Shown here: positions 23,969 through 33,725 of the stretch, piece by piece
Layout: each line of letters starts with the position of its first letter
Position numbering within the stretch: position 1 is the first letter of the stretch
Position numbers and translations under genes: made by a program
The notes under the pieces: generated by a model
What the model was told of the DNA's origin: nothing
Seen by the model: the letters and a program-made list of their open reading frames with translations, nothing else
Databases searched by the model: none
Origin: Bacteroidales bacterium M3
Lineage (GTDB): Bacteria; Bacteroidota; Bacteroidia; Bacteroidales; Muribaculaceae
DNA: 62,554 bases
Assembly (NCBI GenBank): GCA_001689445.1
Contig: LUJN01000036.1
Coordinates: 1 to 62,554, forward strand
Reading direction: 5' to 3'

Positions 23969-26164
23969 ATGAGAAAGATTGACCGACAGACCGTGCAGCG
24001 CATACTCGACACCGCCGACATAGTGGAGGTGGTGAGCGACTTTGTGCACCTCAAGCGACGCGGCTCGGGATATATCGGGCTGTGCCCGTTCCACAACGAG
24101 CGCACCCCGTCGTTCTCGGTCTCCAAGACAAAGAATATCTGCAAGTGCTTCTCCTGCGGCAAGGGGGGCAGCCCGGTAAACTTCATCATGGAGCACGAGC
24201 AGATGAGCTACAACGAGGCCCTGCGTTATCTCGCCAAGAAATACAACATCGAGATACAGGAGCATGAGGTCAGCGAGGAGGAGCGGCGACAGGAGACCGA
24301 GCGCGAGAGCATGCTGGCAATCAACGAGTTTGCCATGCAGCACTTTGAGCGTAATATGACCGACACCGCCGACGGCCGCGACATAGGGCTGGCCTATTTC
24401 CGCGAGCGCGGCATCAACGAGGCCATGATAAAGCGATTCCACCTCGGCTATTCGCTCGACCGACGCAACGACCTGCTCGATGCCGCCCTGTCAAAGGGCT
24501 ACAGCGAGAAATACCTCATCGACACGGGGCTATGCTCGCGCAACGACCGTGGGCAGGTCTACGACCGGTTCAAGAGCCGCGTGATGTATCCGGTGTTCTC
24601 GGTGTCGGGAAAGGTCATCGCCTTTGGAGGCCGCACACTGCGCACCGACAAAACCGTGGCGAAGTATGTCAACTCCCCCGAGTCGATAATCTACAGCAAA
24701 AGCCGCGAGCTATACGGACTGTATCAGGCCAAGCAGGCCATCGTCAAGCACGACAAGTGCATCCTTGTCGAGGGATACATGGATGTCATCTCCATGCACC
24801 AGTCGGGGGTGGAGAATGTCGTCGCGTCGTCGGGCACGTCGCTCACCGAGGGACAGATAAGGCTCATACACCGATTCACCGAAAATGTCACCGTGATATA
24901 CGACGGCGACGCGGCGGGCATCAAGGCGTCGCTGCGAGGCATCGACATGCTGCTCGCCGAGGGGCTGAATGTGCGCGTGCTGCTGCTGCCCGACGGTCAC
25001 GACCCCGATTCATTCGCCCAGTCCCACTCGGCGACCGAGCTGGAACAGTATCTCGCCGACAACGAGACCGACTTCATAAAGTTCAAGACCGGCATACTGC
25101 TGCGAGGGGTGGAAAATGACCCGATAAGCCGCGCCAAGGTCATAAACGACATAGTGAACTCCATCTCGGTCATCCCCGATGAAATCACGCGCAACGTCTA
25201 CATCAAAGAGTGCAGCCGTATGCTCGACATCGGGGAAAAGGTGCTGTCATCGCAGGTGACACGCTTCCTCGCCGAGAAAATCGAGAAGCAACGCCGCGAC
25301 TCGGAATACCGCCGCGCCACCGACGACACCTTATCATCAACCGACACCGCATCATCCACGGTAGCCGAGACAACCGCGACAGCAACCCCGGCAGAGGGGG
25401 GCAAGGCGATACAGACGCCATCAAGCTCCGCGGGAATATTGCGACCGTATGAACTGGCGGTGCTGAGATATGTGCTCAAATACGGGATGCTCAACTTCTG
25501 CGAAGCGGCCAACCCCGACGGCTCGACCGTGCCGATGAACGTGCTCGACTACGTGACTGTAGCCCTACAGGAGGATGACATAACCTTTTCCGACCCCGAC
25601 GTGGCACGCATATTTGAAACCGCCCGTTCCATCGCCGCCACCGACTGGCCCGAGGCCGCCATGCGCTATCGCGCCGAGGCCGAGACTGACCGCGCACGCT
25701 ATGTAGCCGAGGCCGAGACCCAATTGCGCACGCTCGATGCCGACGTGGCCACAATAGAGCGCAAGGAGCGCGAACTGCTCGCGCTCGCCGACGAGCGGCG
25801 CGAAGCGGCCATCGCCGACTATGCCGCATCGTTCCTGCAGCGCGTGCTCATCAGCCATCCCGACGACGCGACACGCCGCATCACCCTCGACCTCGTGAGC
25901 GAGAAATACACCCTCAGCAAGGTGCACACCAAATATGCCCGCATCGAGACCGAACGCGACCGCCTGGCCGACCTCGTGCCCCGCGCCGTCTATGAACTGA
26001 AGGACGCCATCCTCGACTGCGAGATACGCCGCATACGCGAGAGCATGAAACACGCCGCCCCTGAAGAGATACGTGAGCTCATGGCACGTCACATTGAGCT
26101 GTCGCGCATAAAGACCGAATTTGCCCACTATCTCGGCGACCGCATCGTCGCCCCCCGCAAATAG
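23969..26164 (+). CDS. dnaG: DNA primase
   Basis: A 731-residue primase starting MRKIDRQTVQRILDTADIVE. An upstream in-frame ATG at 23927 is rejected because it precedes the promoter box and adds no conserved sequence. The CHC2 zinc ribbon uses Cys39, His42, Cys60 and Cys63. The catalytic TOPRIM region contains LVEGYMDVI and IYDGDAAGIKA. The C-terminal third (about 430-731), which would bind the helicase, is long and helical with a low-complexity Thr/Ser/Ala link near residues 450-480. It makes RNA primers at the replication fork. Confidence 0.96.
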   Translation: MRKIDRQTVQRILDTADIVEVVSDFVHLKRRGSGYIGLCPFHNERTPSFSVSKTKNICKCFSCGKGGSPVNFIMEHEQMSYNEALRYLAKKYNIEIQEHEVSEEERRQETERESMLAINEFAMQHFERNMTDTADGRDIGLAYFRERGINEAMIKRFHLGYSLDRRNDLLDAALSKGYSEKYLIDTGLCSRNDRGQVYDRFKSRVMYPVFSVSGKVIAFGGRTLRTDKTVAKYVNSPESIIYSKSRELYGLYQAKQAIVKHDKCILVEGYMDVISMHQSGVENVVASSGTSLTEGQIRLIHRFTENVTVIYDGDAAGIKASLRGIDMLLAEGLNVRVLLLPDGHDPDSFAQSHSATELEQYLADNETDFIKFKTGILLRGVENDPISRAKVINDIVNSISVIPDEITRNVYIKECSRMLDIGEKVLSSQVTRFLAEKIEKQRRDSEYRRATDDTLSSTDTASSTVAETTATATPAEGGKAIQTPSSSAGILRPYELAVLRYVLKYGMLNFCEAANPDGSTVPMNVLDYVTVALQEDDITFSDPDVARIFETARSIAATDWPEAAMRYRAEAETDRARYVAEAETQLRTLDADVATIERKERELLALADERREAAIADYAASFLQRVLISHPDDATRRITLDLVSEKYTLSKVHTKYARIETERDRLADLVPRAVYELKDAILDCEIRRIRESMKHAAPEEIRELMARHIELSRIKTEFAHYLGDRIVAPRK

Positions 26165-26217
26165 CACGCCCCACGGATAACCCGCGACGGCAAAATCCGA
26201 ATTTGCCTGTCGGGGTA

Positions 26218-26247
26218 TTGCTTATTACCCGATTATTTGTAATTTTG
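26218..26247 (+). promoter_or_regulatory. mutA-mutB promoter
   Basis: TTG at 26218-26220, 19 bp, TAATTTTG at 26240-26247. The mutA ATG is 92 bp downstream, giving a leader of roughly 85 nt without an evident riboswitch. Confidence 0.6.
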
Positions 26248-26339
26248 CGTAGTTAATCATATTTACATACCATGATATGCCCCACCGCGGGCCATTCATT
26301 GAAAACGTTCTTAAAAACTATAATTTTTAGTACCTAATC

Positions 26340-28202
26340 ATGGCAGAAAAAAAAGAAAAATTGTTCGACCAGTTTCCCGCCGTCTCCACCGAGGAGTGGA
26401 GAGCCAAGGTAGACGCCGACCTCAAGGGCGTCCCCTTTGAGAAAAAGCTGGTGTGGAGGACAAACGAAGGCTTCAATGTCCAGCCGATGTACCGTGCCGA
26501 GGATATAGCCGACCTGAAGACCACCGACTCGCTCCCGGGCGAGTACCCCTATGTGCGTGGCACGCGCACCGACAACGAGTGGCTCACCCGCCAGGAAATC
26601 ATCGCCTCGACCCCTGCCGAGGCAAACGCCAAGGCCCTCGATGCCCTTGAAAAAGGGGTCAACTCCCTTGGTTTCACCATCGGCAAGGAGGATATCACCC
26701 CCGAAGCAATCGCCACACTGCTCAACGGCATCGTCATCGAGGCCGTGGAGCTTAACTTCAAGACTTGCCCTCGCCATTCCGTAGAACTGGCCCGCGTGCT
26801 TGTCGACTATATCAAGAAAGCGGGAGCCGAGAAGACGTTCCGTGGTTCCATCGACTTCAACCCCTTCCGTCGCGCCCTCAAGCATGGCACAGAGTTTCCC
26901 GGCGATATCGCCACCCTCGCCATGGAGATGGTCGAGGCTGTCAAGGATGTGCCCGCGATGCGTGTCCTCGCCGTTGACTCGGTGATGTTGAGCAACGCCG
27001 GCGCATATATCACCCAAGAGTTGGGCTGCGCCCTCGCATGGGGTGCCGAGTGGCTCACGATGCTCACCGACAAGGGTCTCACGGCCGACGAGGTGGCACA
27101 GCGCGTGAAATTCAACATGGGCGTGTCGTCAAACTACTTTATGGAGCTTGCCAAGTTCCGCGCCGCCCGTATGCTCTGGGCACAGATTGTAGAGCAGTAC
27201 AAGCCCGCGAGCAAGGACGCCTGCAAGATGGTGGCCCACGCCGTGACATCGGAGTTCAACCAGACCATCTACGATGCGCATGTCAATCTGCTGCGCTCGC
27301 AGACCGAGGCCATGTCGGCAGCACTTGCCGGGGTCGACTCCATCACCGTCACTCCGTTTGACACCCCCTACAAGACCCCCGATGCATTCTCGGAGCGCAT
27401 CGCCCGCAACCAGCAGTTCCTCCTCAAGGAGGAGAGCCACCTCGACAAAGTGGTAGACCCTGCCGGCGGCAGCTATTACGTTGAGACGCTCACCGCTTCC
27501 ATCGCCGCCGAGGCATGGAAACTCTTCCTCGACATCGAGGATAAGGGCGGATTCCTCGCCGAGGTCAACAACGGCGACATCCAGGCCGCTGTCAACGCAT
27601 CGGCCGAGAAGCGCCATGCCGACGTGGCACGCCGCAAGGAGAGCCTGCTCGGCACCAACCAGTTCCCCAACTTCAACGAGATGGCAGCCGGCAAGATAGA
27701 GAAAGAGGGTGCATGTTCGTGCGGATGCAACCACGGACACGACGACAAGGAGAATGGCAAGGGGCTTTCGACCAAGCGTGCCGCCAGCGACTTCGAGGCC
27801 CTGCGCCTCGCCACCGAGCACGCCGCCAACCGTCCCAAGGTGTTCATGCTCACCATCGGCAACCTCGCCATGCGTCTCGCCCGCTCGCAGTTCTCGGCCA
27901 ACTTCTTCGGTTGCGCCGGATACGAGATCATCGACAACTTAGGATTCAACACCGTGGATGAGGGCATCAAGGCGGCCCTCGACAAGCAGGCCGACATCGT
28001 GGTGCTCTGCTCAAGCGACGACGAGTATGCCGCTCTCGCCCCCGAGGCATTCAAGGCTCTCGACGGCCGTGCCGAGTTTGTAGTGGCCGGCGCACCCGCC
28101 TGCACCGACGAGCTGAAGGCCGCCGGCATAGAAAACTTTATCCACGTGCGCAGCAACGTGCTTGAGACACTTCAGGCATTCAACGCCAAACTTCTTAAAT
28201 AA
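26340..28202 (+). CDS. mutA: Methylmalonyl-CoA mutase small (beta) subunit
   Basis: A 620-residue small subunit of the heterodimeric mutase. The N terminus (EKLFDQFPAVSTEEW) and the barrel domain match MutA, and the C-terminal cobalamin-like domain lacks the DxHxxG motif, as expected for the non-catalytic subunit. With MutB it interconverts succinyl-CoA and methylmalonyl-CoA in the succinate-propionate route. A feature that stands out is a Cys/His-rich insert between the domains (Cys459, Cys461, Cys463, His465, His467), followed by an acidic/basic linker; I do not recall it as a family feature. mutB starts 13 bp after the stop. Confidence 0.94.
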   Translation: MAEKKEKLFDQFPAVSTEEWRAKVDADLKGVPFEKKLVWRTNEGFNVQPMYRAEDIADLKTTDSLPGEYPYVRGTRTDNEWLTRQEIIASTPAEANAKALDALEKGVNSLGFTIGKEDITPEAIATLLNGIVIEAVELNFKTCPRHSVELARVLVDYIKKAGAEKTFRGSIDFNPFRRALKHGTEFPGDIATLAMEMVEAVKDVPAMRVLAVDSVMLSNAGAYITQELGCALAWGAEWLTMLTDKGLTADEVAQRVKFNMGVSSNYFMELAKFRAARMLWAQIVEQYKPASKDACKMVAHAVTSEFNQTIYDAHVNLLRSQTEAMSAALAGVDSITVTPFDTPYKTPDAFSERIARNQQFLLKEESHLDKVVDPAGGSYYVETLTASIAAEAWKLFLDIEDKGGFLAEVNNGDIQAAVNASAEKRHADVARRKESLLGTNQFPNFNEMAAGKIEKEGACSCGCNHGHDDKENGKGLSTKRAASDFEALRLATEHAANRPKVFMLTIGNLAMRLARSQFSANFFGCAGYEIIDNLGFNTVDEGIKAALDKQADIVVLCSSDDEYAALAPEAFKALDGRAEFVVAGAPACTDELKAAGIENFIHVRSNVLETLQAFNAKLLK

Positions 28203-28215
28203 TCCTATCGACACA

Positions 28216-30348
28216 ATGAGACCCGATTTCAAATCAATAGATATTACCGCCGACGCTTTCGGTCAGCAGCACGCTCCCGTAGCCCACGGCGAAGACTGGC
28301 TCACCCCCGAGCTTATACCCGTAAAACCGATCTACACCAAGGATGACCTTGAAGGCATGGAGCACCTCAACTATGTTGCAGGTATCCCACCGTTCCTCCG
28401 CGGCCCGTACAGCGGCATGTACGCCATGCGTCCCTGGACCATACGCCAGTATGCCGGATTCTCCACCGCCGCCGAGTCAAACGCTTTCTACCGCCGCAAC
28501 CTCGCGTCGGGACAGAAGGGACTCTCCGTGGCGTTTGACCTCGCCACCCACCGCGGCTACGATGCCGACCACGAGCGCGTAGTCGGCGACGTCGGCAAGG
28601 CCGGCGTGTCGATATGCTCGCTTGAGGACATGAAGGTGCTCTTTGACGGCATACCCTTGAACAAGATGTCAGTGTCGATGACCATGAACGGTGCCGTGCT
28701 CCCCGTCCTGGCGTTCTACATCAACGCGGGCCTTGAGCAGGGCGCAAAGCTCGAAGAGATGGCCGGTACGATACAGAACGATATCCTCAAGGAGTTCATG
28801 GTGCGCAACACCTATATCTATCCCCCCGAATTCTCGATGCGCATCATCGCCGACATCTTCGAGTACACCTCGCAGCACATGCCCAAGTTCAACTCCATCT
28901 CCATCTCGGGCTACCACATGCAGGAAGCCGGCGCGACATGTGACATCGAGCTTGCCTACACCCTCGCCGACGGTCTCGAATACCTCCGTGCGGGTGTCAA
29001 CGCCGGCATGGACATCGACGCATTCGCGCCGCGCCTGTCATTCTTCTGGGCCATCGGCATGAACTTCTTCATGGAGATAGCCAAGATGCGCGCCGCCCGT
29101 ATGCTCTGGGCCAAGATTGTGAAGCAGTTCAACCCCAAGAACCCCAAGTCGCTCGCCCTGCGCACCCACTCCCAGACCTCGGGATGGTCGCTCACCGAGC
29201 AAGACCCGTTCAACAACGTGGGCCGTACATGTATCGAGGCTATGGGCGCGGCTCTCGGCCACACCCAGTCGCTACACACCAACGCCCTCGACGAGGCTAT
29301 CGCGCTGCCGACCGACTTCTCGGCACGTATCGCCCGCAACACCCAGATATACATCCAGGAGGAAACCTACATCACCAAGGAGATTGACCCCTGGGCAGGC
29401 AGCTACTACGTCGAGTCGCTCACCAACGAGATTGCCCACCGCGCATGGGAGCATATACAGGAAATCGAGAAGCTCGGCGGCATGGCAAAGGCCATCGAGA
29501 CCGGTATCCCCAAGCTCCGCATCGAGGAGGCATCGGCACGCACCCAGGCGCGTATCGACTCCGGCCGTCAGACCATCGTGGGTGTCAACAAGTACCGTCT
29601 TGAAAAGGAAGACCCCATCGACATCCTTGAGATTGACAACACCGAGGTGCGCAACTCGCAGGTGGCACGTCTCGTGGACCTCAAGGCCCACCGCGACGAG
29701 GCAGCAGTGAAGAAAGCCCTTGAGGCCATCACCGAATGCGTACGCACCAAGGAGGGCAACCTCCTCGACCTTGCCGTCAAGGCAGCCGGCGTCCGCGCCA
29801 CCCTCGGGGAGATTTCAGATGCCTGCGAGGAGGTCGTAGGCCGTTACAAGGCAGTAATCAGAACAATTTCAGGCGTGTACAGCAACGAGACAAAACAGGA
29901 TGCCGACTTCATCAAGGCACAGCAGATGTGCGAGGAGTTTGCAAAGCGCGAGGGCCGTCAGCCCCGCATCATGATCGCGAAAATGGGTCAGGACGGACAC
30001 GACCGTGGCGCAAAGGTTGTCGCCACAGGATATGCCGACTGTGGATTTGACGTGGATATGGGACCCTTGTTCCAGACACCCGCCGAGGCAGCCCGTCAGG
30101 CTGTTGAGAACGACGTCCACATTCTCGGCGTCTCCTCGCTCGCGGCAGGTCACAAGACCCTCATCCCGCAGGTCATCGAGGAGCTGAAGAAGCTCGGACG
30201 CGAGGACATCATGGTCACCGCCGGCGGCGTAATCCCCGCTCAGGACTACGACTTCCTCTACAAGGCCGGCGTCGCCGCCATCTTCGGCCCCGGCACCCGC
30301 ATCCCCTACTCCGCCATAAAGATGCTTGAGCTACTCAACGCCGAGTAA
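28216..30348 (+). CDS. mutB: Methylmalonyl-CoA mutase large (alpha) subunit
   Basis: A 710-residue catalytic subunit. Start at 28216 (MRPDFKSIDI); an ATG at 28162 lies inside mutA in another frame and is rejected. The substrate-binding barrel covers about residues 45-560 with PFLRGPYSGMYAMRPWTIRQ near its start, and the C-terminal B12 domain carries DGHDRG with the cobalt-ligating His595, plus SSLAAGH. It forms the adenosylcobalamin-dependent mutase with MutA. A strong terminator follows. Confidence 0.97.
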   Translation: MRPDFKSIDITADAFGQQHAPVAHGEDWLTPELIPVKPIYTKDDLEGMEHLNYVAGIPPFLRGPYSGMYAMRPWTIRQYAGFSTAAESNAFYRRNLASGQKGLSVAFDLATHRGYDADHERVVGDVGKAGVSICSLEDMKVLFDGIPLNKMSVSMTMNGAVLPVLAFYINAGLEQGAKLEEMAGTIQNDILKEFMVRNTYIYPPEFSMRIIADIFEYTSQHMPKFNSISISGYHMQEAGATCDIELAYTLADGLEYLRAGVNAGMDIDAFAPRLSFFWAIGMNFFMEIAKMRAARMLWAKIVKQFNPKNPKSLALRTHSQTSGWSLTEQDPFNNVGRTCIEAMGAALGHTQSLHTNALDEAIALPTDFSARIARNTQIYIQEETYITKEIDPWAGSYYVESLTNEIAHRAWEHIQEIEKLGGMAKAIETGIPKLRIEEASARTQARIDSGRQTIVGVNKYRLEKEDPIDILEIDNTEVRNSQVARLVDLKAHRDEAAVKKALEAITECVRTKEGNLLDLAVKAAGVRATLGEISDACEEVVGRYKAVIRTISGVYSNETKQDADFIKAQQMCEEFAKREGRQPRIMIAKMGQDGHDRGAKVVATGYADCGFDVDMGPLFQTPAEAARQAVENDVHILGVSSLAAGHKTLIPQVIEELKKLGREDIMVTAGGVIPAQDYDFLYKAGVAAIFGPGTRIPYSAIKMLELLNAE

Positions 30349-30376
30349 TCACCCTCGAATAGGAGTCAACACAGCC

Positions 30377-30411
30377 AAAGCGGGCGCAGCAAAAAATGCT
30401 GCGCCCGCTTT
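30377..30411 (+). terminator. Terminator of mutA-mutB
   Basis: 15-bp inverted repeat AAAGCGGGCGCAGCA / TGCTGCGCCCGCTTT with a 5-A loop, then ATGTTTTG. Confidence 0.8.
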
Positions 30412-30529
30412 ATGTTTTGCGGAAACAAAATAAGGGTCGAAAGCCCCTTTCACTCTCCATATTTGAACAATATTGCGGCACGCGGCGTCCATATATTTTT
30501 ACCACATGAGAACATAAAAATCACCGGAT

Positions 30530-30560
30530 TTTGTGGACTTGGGGAGAATGTGTATCTTTG
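30530..30560 (+). promoter_or_regulatory. Promoter of the M18 aminopeptidase gene
   Basis: TTTG at 30530-30533, 19 bp, TATCTTTG at 30553-30560; both elements match consensus. ATG is 50 bp downstream. Confidence 0.7.
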
Positions 30561-30610
30561 GAGATATTCGACACCTTAATACAGATACAACTTAATATAA
30601 GACGACATTT

Positions 30611-31912
30611 ATGGAAAGGTTTTCAGGAAATATTGACGGGTTGCTGCGGTTTATGGACGCGAGCGTCTGCAACTTTTATGCGGTGGATACGCTGCGCAAG
30701 ATACTTGACGGCGAAGGGTACACGATGCTAGACCGGCGCGATGCATGGCATCTGACGCCGGGAGGCAAATATTACGTGACAGCCAACGACTCGGCATTGT
30801 TTGCCTTTGTCGTGGGGCACGGCGCGGCATCCGACGGGTTCAAGATAATCTCGGCGCACAGCGACTCGCCGGGATTTCGCATCAAGCCCCACGCCGAGAT
30901 GATATGCGACGGCAATATCGTGAAACTCAATACCGAGGTGTACGGTGGGCCGATATTATACACGTGGTTTGACCGCCCGCTGTCAATAGCCGGGCGTGTC
31001 ATCCTGCGCGGCAGCGACCCCCTGCGCCCCTTGACGCGGCTCGTGCGCATCGACCGTCCGCTGCTGACCATCCCCCACCTTGCCATCCACTTCAACCGCG
31101 CCGTCAACGACGGCAACCCGCTGTCGCGGCAGAAAGATATGCTCCCCGTGCTCGGCCACATCAATGACGCCGCCGAGCGCGAGGGGCTGTTGCTGCGCCT
31201 CATCGCCGCCGAGCTACAGGTAAGTGAGCGCGACATCCTCGACTTTGACATCAACCTCTATGACACCACCCCCGCGTGCCTCATAGGGCTTGACAATGAG
31301 TTTGTCTCCTCGGGCCGTCTCGATGACCTGTCGATGGTACATGCCGCCGTGTCGGCATTGACCGCCTCGACCTCCGACCAGCGGATGACGCGCGTGATGG
31401 CGATATTTGACAATGAAGAGACCGGCAGCGGCACAAAGCAGGGGGCGGCATCCCCCGTGCTTGAGCACCTGTGCCGTCGTATCACGGCCGCACTCGGCGG
31501 CAGGGAGGAGGATTATCTGAGGGCGGTCGCCTCGTCGTTCATGATTTCGGCGGACGATGCCCACGGCATCCACCCCAACTACCCCGAGAAGCACGACCCG
31601 ACCAACCACCCCGTGCTCGGCGGCGGCCCGGTGATAAAGATAAACGCCAACTGCAAGTATATGACCGATGCCGACTCGGCGGCGGTGTTCCGCACCGTCT
31701 GCGAGGAGGCGGGAGTGCCCGTGCAGTACTTTGTCAACCATTCGGACGTTGCCGGAGGATCGACCCTCGGCAATATCCTGACGTCGCAGATAGACCTGCG
31801 AGGCGTCGACATGGGGGCCGCGCTGTGGGCGATGCACTCCGTGCGCGAGACCGCCTCGGCACGCGACCACCTCGACATCATCCGCGCCTTTACCCGGTTT
31901 TACGACTGCTGA
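30611..31912 (+). CDS. M18 family aminopeptidase
   Basis: A 433-residue metallopeptidase of family M18 (aspartyl aminopeptidase type). Metal and catalytic residues are visible in SAHSDSPGF, SSGRLDDL, FDNEETGS, SADDAHG and the final AMHSVRE. It is expected to be a cytoplasmic dodecamer that removes N-terminal acidic or other residues using zinc. Length is normal. It has its own consensus promoter and is probably monocistronic; the transporter gene downstream has a separate -7 box. Confidence 0.93.
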   Translation: MERFSGNIDGLLRFMDASVCNFYAVDTLRKILDGEGYTMLDRRDAWHLTPGGKYYVTANDSALFAFVVGHGAASDGFKIISAHSDSPGFRIKPHAEMICDGNIVKLNTEVYGGPILYTWFDRPLSIAGRVILRGSDPLRPLTRLVRIDRPLLTIPHLAIHFNRAVNDGNPLSRQKDMLPVLGHINDAAEREGLLLRLIAAELQVSERDILDFDINLYDTTPACLIGLDNEFVSSGRLDDLSMVHAAVSALTASTSDQRMTRVMAIFDNEETGSGTKQGAASPVLEHLCRRITAALGGREEDYLRAVASSFMISADDAHGIHPNYPEKHDPTNHPVLGGGPVIKINANCKYMTDADSAAVFRTVCEEAGVPVQYFVNHSDVAGGSTLGNILTSQIDLRGVDMGAALWAMHSVRETASARDHLDIIRAFTRFYDC

Positions 31913-31927
31913 CGCCCCTGCGGGAGT

Positions 31928-31965
31928 GCAAAGTTCAAAGTGCAGAGGTCACAGTTTGGTTCTTT
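31928..31965. repeat. TTCAAAG-type intergenic sequence
   Basis: AAAGTTCAAAGTGCAGAGGTCACAGTTT, similar to 672-700 (AGTTCAAAGGTCAAAGGTCACAGTTTTA) and, less closely, 46545-46577. Short imperfect intergenic similarity; function unknown. Confidence 0.35.
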
Positions 31966-31984
31966 ACTTTCCCGAAAAGATGAC

Positions 31985-31992
31985 TAACTTTG
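31985..31992 (+). promoter_or_regulatory. -7 box immediately before the transporter start
   Basis: TAACTTTG ending 4 bp before the ATG at 31997. If used, the transcript would begin at or next to the start codon. Confidence 0.45.
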
Positions 31993-31996
31993 CGGC

Positions 31997-33658
31997 ATGG
32001 AATGGTTAGAAACTGTGTTTTGCCAACATTCGCCGTTGCAGGCGGTGATTGTACTGTCGGTGATTATTGCCGTAGGACTTGGTTTGGGCAAAATCCACCT
32101 GTTTGGCATCTCGCTGGGTGTCACGTGGGTGTTTTTTGCGGGTATCCTTGCGGGGCACTTCGGGCTGTCAATCGACCCGGCGATGCTCAACTATGCCGAG
32201 AGTTTCGGCCTCGTGCTCTTTGTCTACGAACTCGGGCTTAAAGTGGGCCCGGGCTTCTTCAGCTCATTCCGCAAGGGGGGCGTAAAGCTCAATATGCTCG
32301 GGCTTGGCACGGTCATCCTCGGCACGCTGACCGCCATCGGCCTAAGCATTGCACTCGGCATCTCGATGGCCGACATGGTGGGCATATTGAGCGGCGCGAC
32401 CACCAACACCCCGTCGCTCGGCGCGGCACAGCAGACCCTGCAGCAGATCGGGCTGTCGGCCAACGGTGCGGCATTGAGTTGTGCCGTCACCTATCCCCTC
32501 GGCGTGGTTGGGGTGATACTCGCCATCGTGACAGTGAGGAAACTGTTCGTGCGCCCCTCGGACATCTGCACCGCCAGCCACGAGGAGGAGAACCACACGT
32601 TCATCGCCACGTTCCAGGTGCTCAACCCGGCAGTGTTCGGCAAGACCGTGCGTGAGGCGGCGGCACTCTCCGTGCCAAAGTTTGTCATCTCCCGCCTGTG
32701 GCACGACGGGGCGGTGAGCATACCCACCTCCGAGACCGTGCTCCATAAGAACGACCGCATCCTCGTCATCACGACCGAGGAGGATGTGGCGGCACTGACG
32801 GTGCTGTTCGGGCAACAGGAGCAAAAGGACTGGAACGCCGACGACATCGACTGGAACACCATAGACCGCACGCTCATATCCAAGCATATCATCGTGAGCC
32901 GCCCCGAGATAAACGGGCGCAAACTCGGCTCACTGCGCCTGCGCAACACCTACGGCATCAATATAAGCCGTGTGCTGCGCAGCGGCGTGAAGCTCCTTGC
33001 CACTCCCCAGCTCGTATTGCAGCTCGGCGACCGCCTCACAGTCGTCGGCGAGGCCAAGTCGATAGAGAAAGTGGAGAAAGTGCTCGGCAACACCGTCACC
33101 GCGCTCAAAGACCCCAACCTCGCCGCCATCTTCATCGGCATCGTGCTCGGGCTGTTGCTCGGTGCAATACCAATCGCTATCCCCGGCATCTCCACTCCCG
33201 TCAAGCTCGGTCTTGCCGGAGGGCCGATTGTCGTGGGAATACTCATGGGACGGTTTGGCCCGCAATTCCACCTCGTCACCTACACGACCCGCAGTGCCAA
33301 CCTGATGCTGCGCGGCATAGGGCTGTCGCTCTATCTCGCGTGTCTCGGTCTTGACGCGGGCGCCCATTTTCTCGACACCATAATGCGTGCCGACGGGCTG
33401 ATGTGGATTGGAGTGGGATTTGTAATAACGATTGTCCCCGTGATGATAATGGCATTGGTGGCGATGCGCGCGTCACGCCTTGACTTTGGCTCAACCTGCG
33501 GGATGCTATGCGGGGCGATGGCCAATCCGATGGCACTCAACTATGCCAACGACACACTGCCCGGCGATAATCCGGCTGTGAGCTATGCTACTGTCTACCC
33601 GTTGGCGATGTTCTCGCGGGTGGTGATTGCGCAGTTGCTGGTGTTGAGTTTCTTGTAA
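31997..33658 (+). CDS. AspT/YidE/YbjL family putative antiporter
   Basis: A 553-residue inner-membrane transporter of the aspartate:alanine exchanger family. N-terminal TM bundle (about residues 10-180, including VLFVYELGLKVGPGFF), two cytoplasmic TrkA-C (RCK-C) domains (about 205-350, with REAAALSVPKFVISRL and GRKLGSLRLRNTYGINISRV), and a C-terminal TM bundle (about 370-553, ending with MANPMALNYAND). Members exchange or export small anions or dipeptides; the substrate here cannot be predicted. Start supported by the TAACTTTG box directly upstream. Confidence 0.88.
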   Translation: MEWLETVFCQHSPLQAVIVLSVIIAVGLGLGKIHLFGISLGVTWVFFAGILAGHFGLSIDPAMLNYAESFGLVLFVYELGLKVGPGFFSSFRKGGVKLNMLGLGTVILGTLTAIGLSIALGISMADMVGILSGATTNTPSLGAAQQTLQQIGLSANGAALSCAVTYPLGVVGVILAIVTVRKLFVRPSDICTASHEEENHTFIATFQVLNPAVFGKTVREAAALSVPKFVISRLWHDGAVSIPTSETVLHKNDRILVITTEEDVAALTVLFGQQEQKDWNADDIDWNTIDRTLISKHIIVSRPEINGRKLGSLRLRNTYGINISRVLRSGVKLLATPQLVLQLGDRLTVVGEAKSIEKVEKVLGNTVTALKDPNLAAIFIGIVLGLLLGAIPIAIPGISTPVKLGLAGGPIVVGILMGRFGPQFHLVTYTTRSANLMLRGIGLSLYLACLGLDAGAHFLDTIMRADGLMWIGVGFVITIVPVMIMALVAMRASRLDFGSTCGMLCGAMANPMALNYANDTLPGDNPAVSYATVYPLAMFSRVVIAQLLVLSFL

Positions 33659-33699
33659 AATTAAGGGGGCAAAACTCGCCGATTAGCTTGAGATGTAGG

Positions 33700-33719
33700 G
33701 AGGGTTTTGCAACACCCTC
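33700..33719. terminator. Weak hairpin between convergent genes
   Basis: GAGGGT - 8 nt - ACCCTC, between the transporter and the minus-strand pseudouridine synthase, with no strong T run. Possible shared terminator. Confidence 0.3.
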
Positions 33720-33725
33720 ATGACC

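Noticed and set aside
26248..26339. Cobalamin riboswitch before mutA
   Set aside because: The leader is only about 85 nt and lacks the B12-box and the required long multibranched fold.
28162..28215. Upstream start for mutB overlapping mutA
   Set aside because: The extension is mutA sequence in another frame; MutB homologues begin at the Arg-Pro-Asp-Phe segment.
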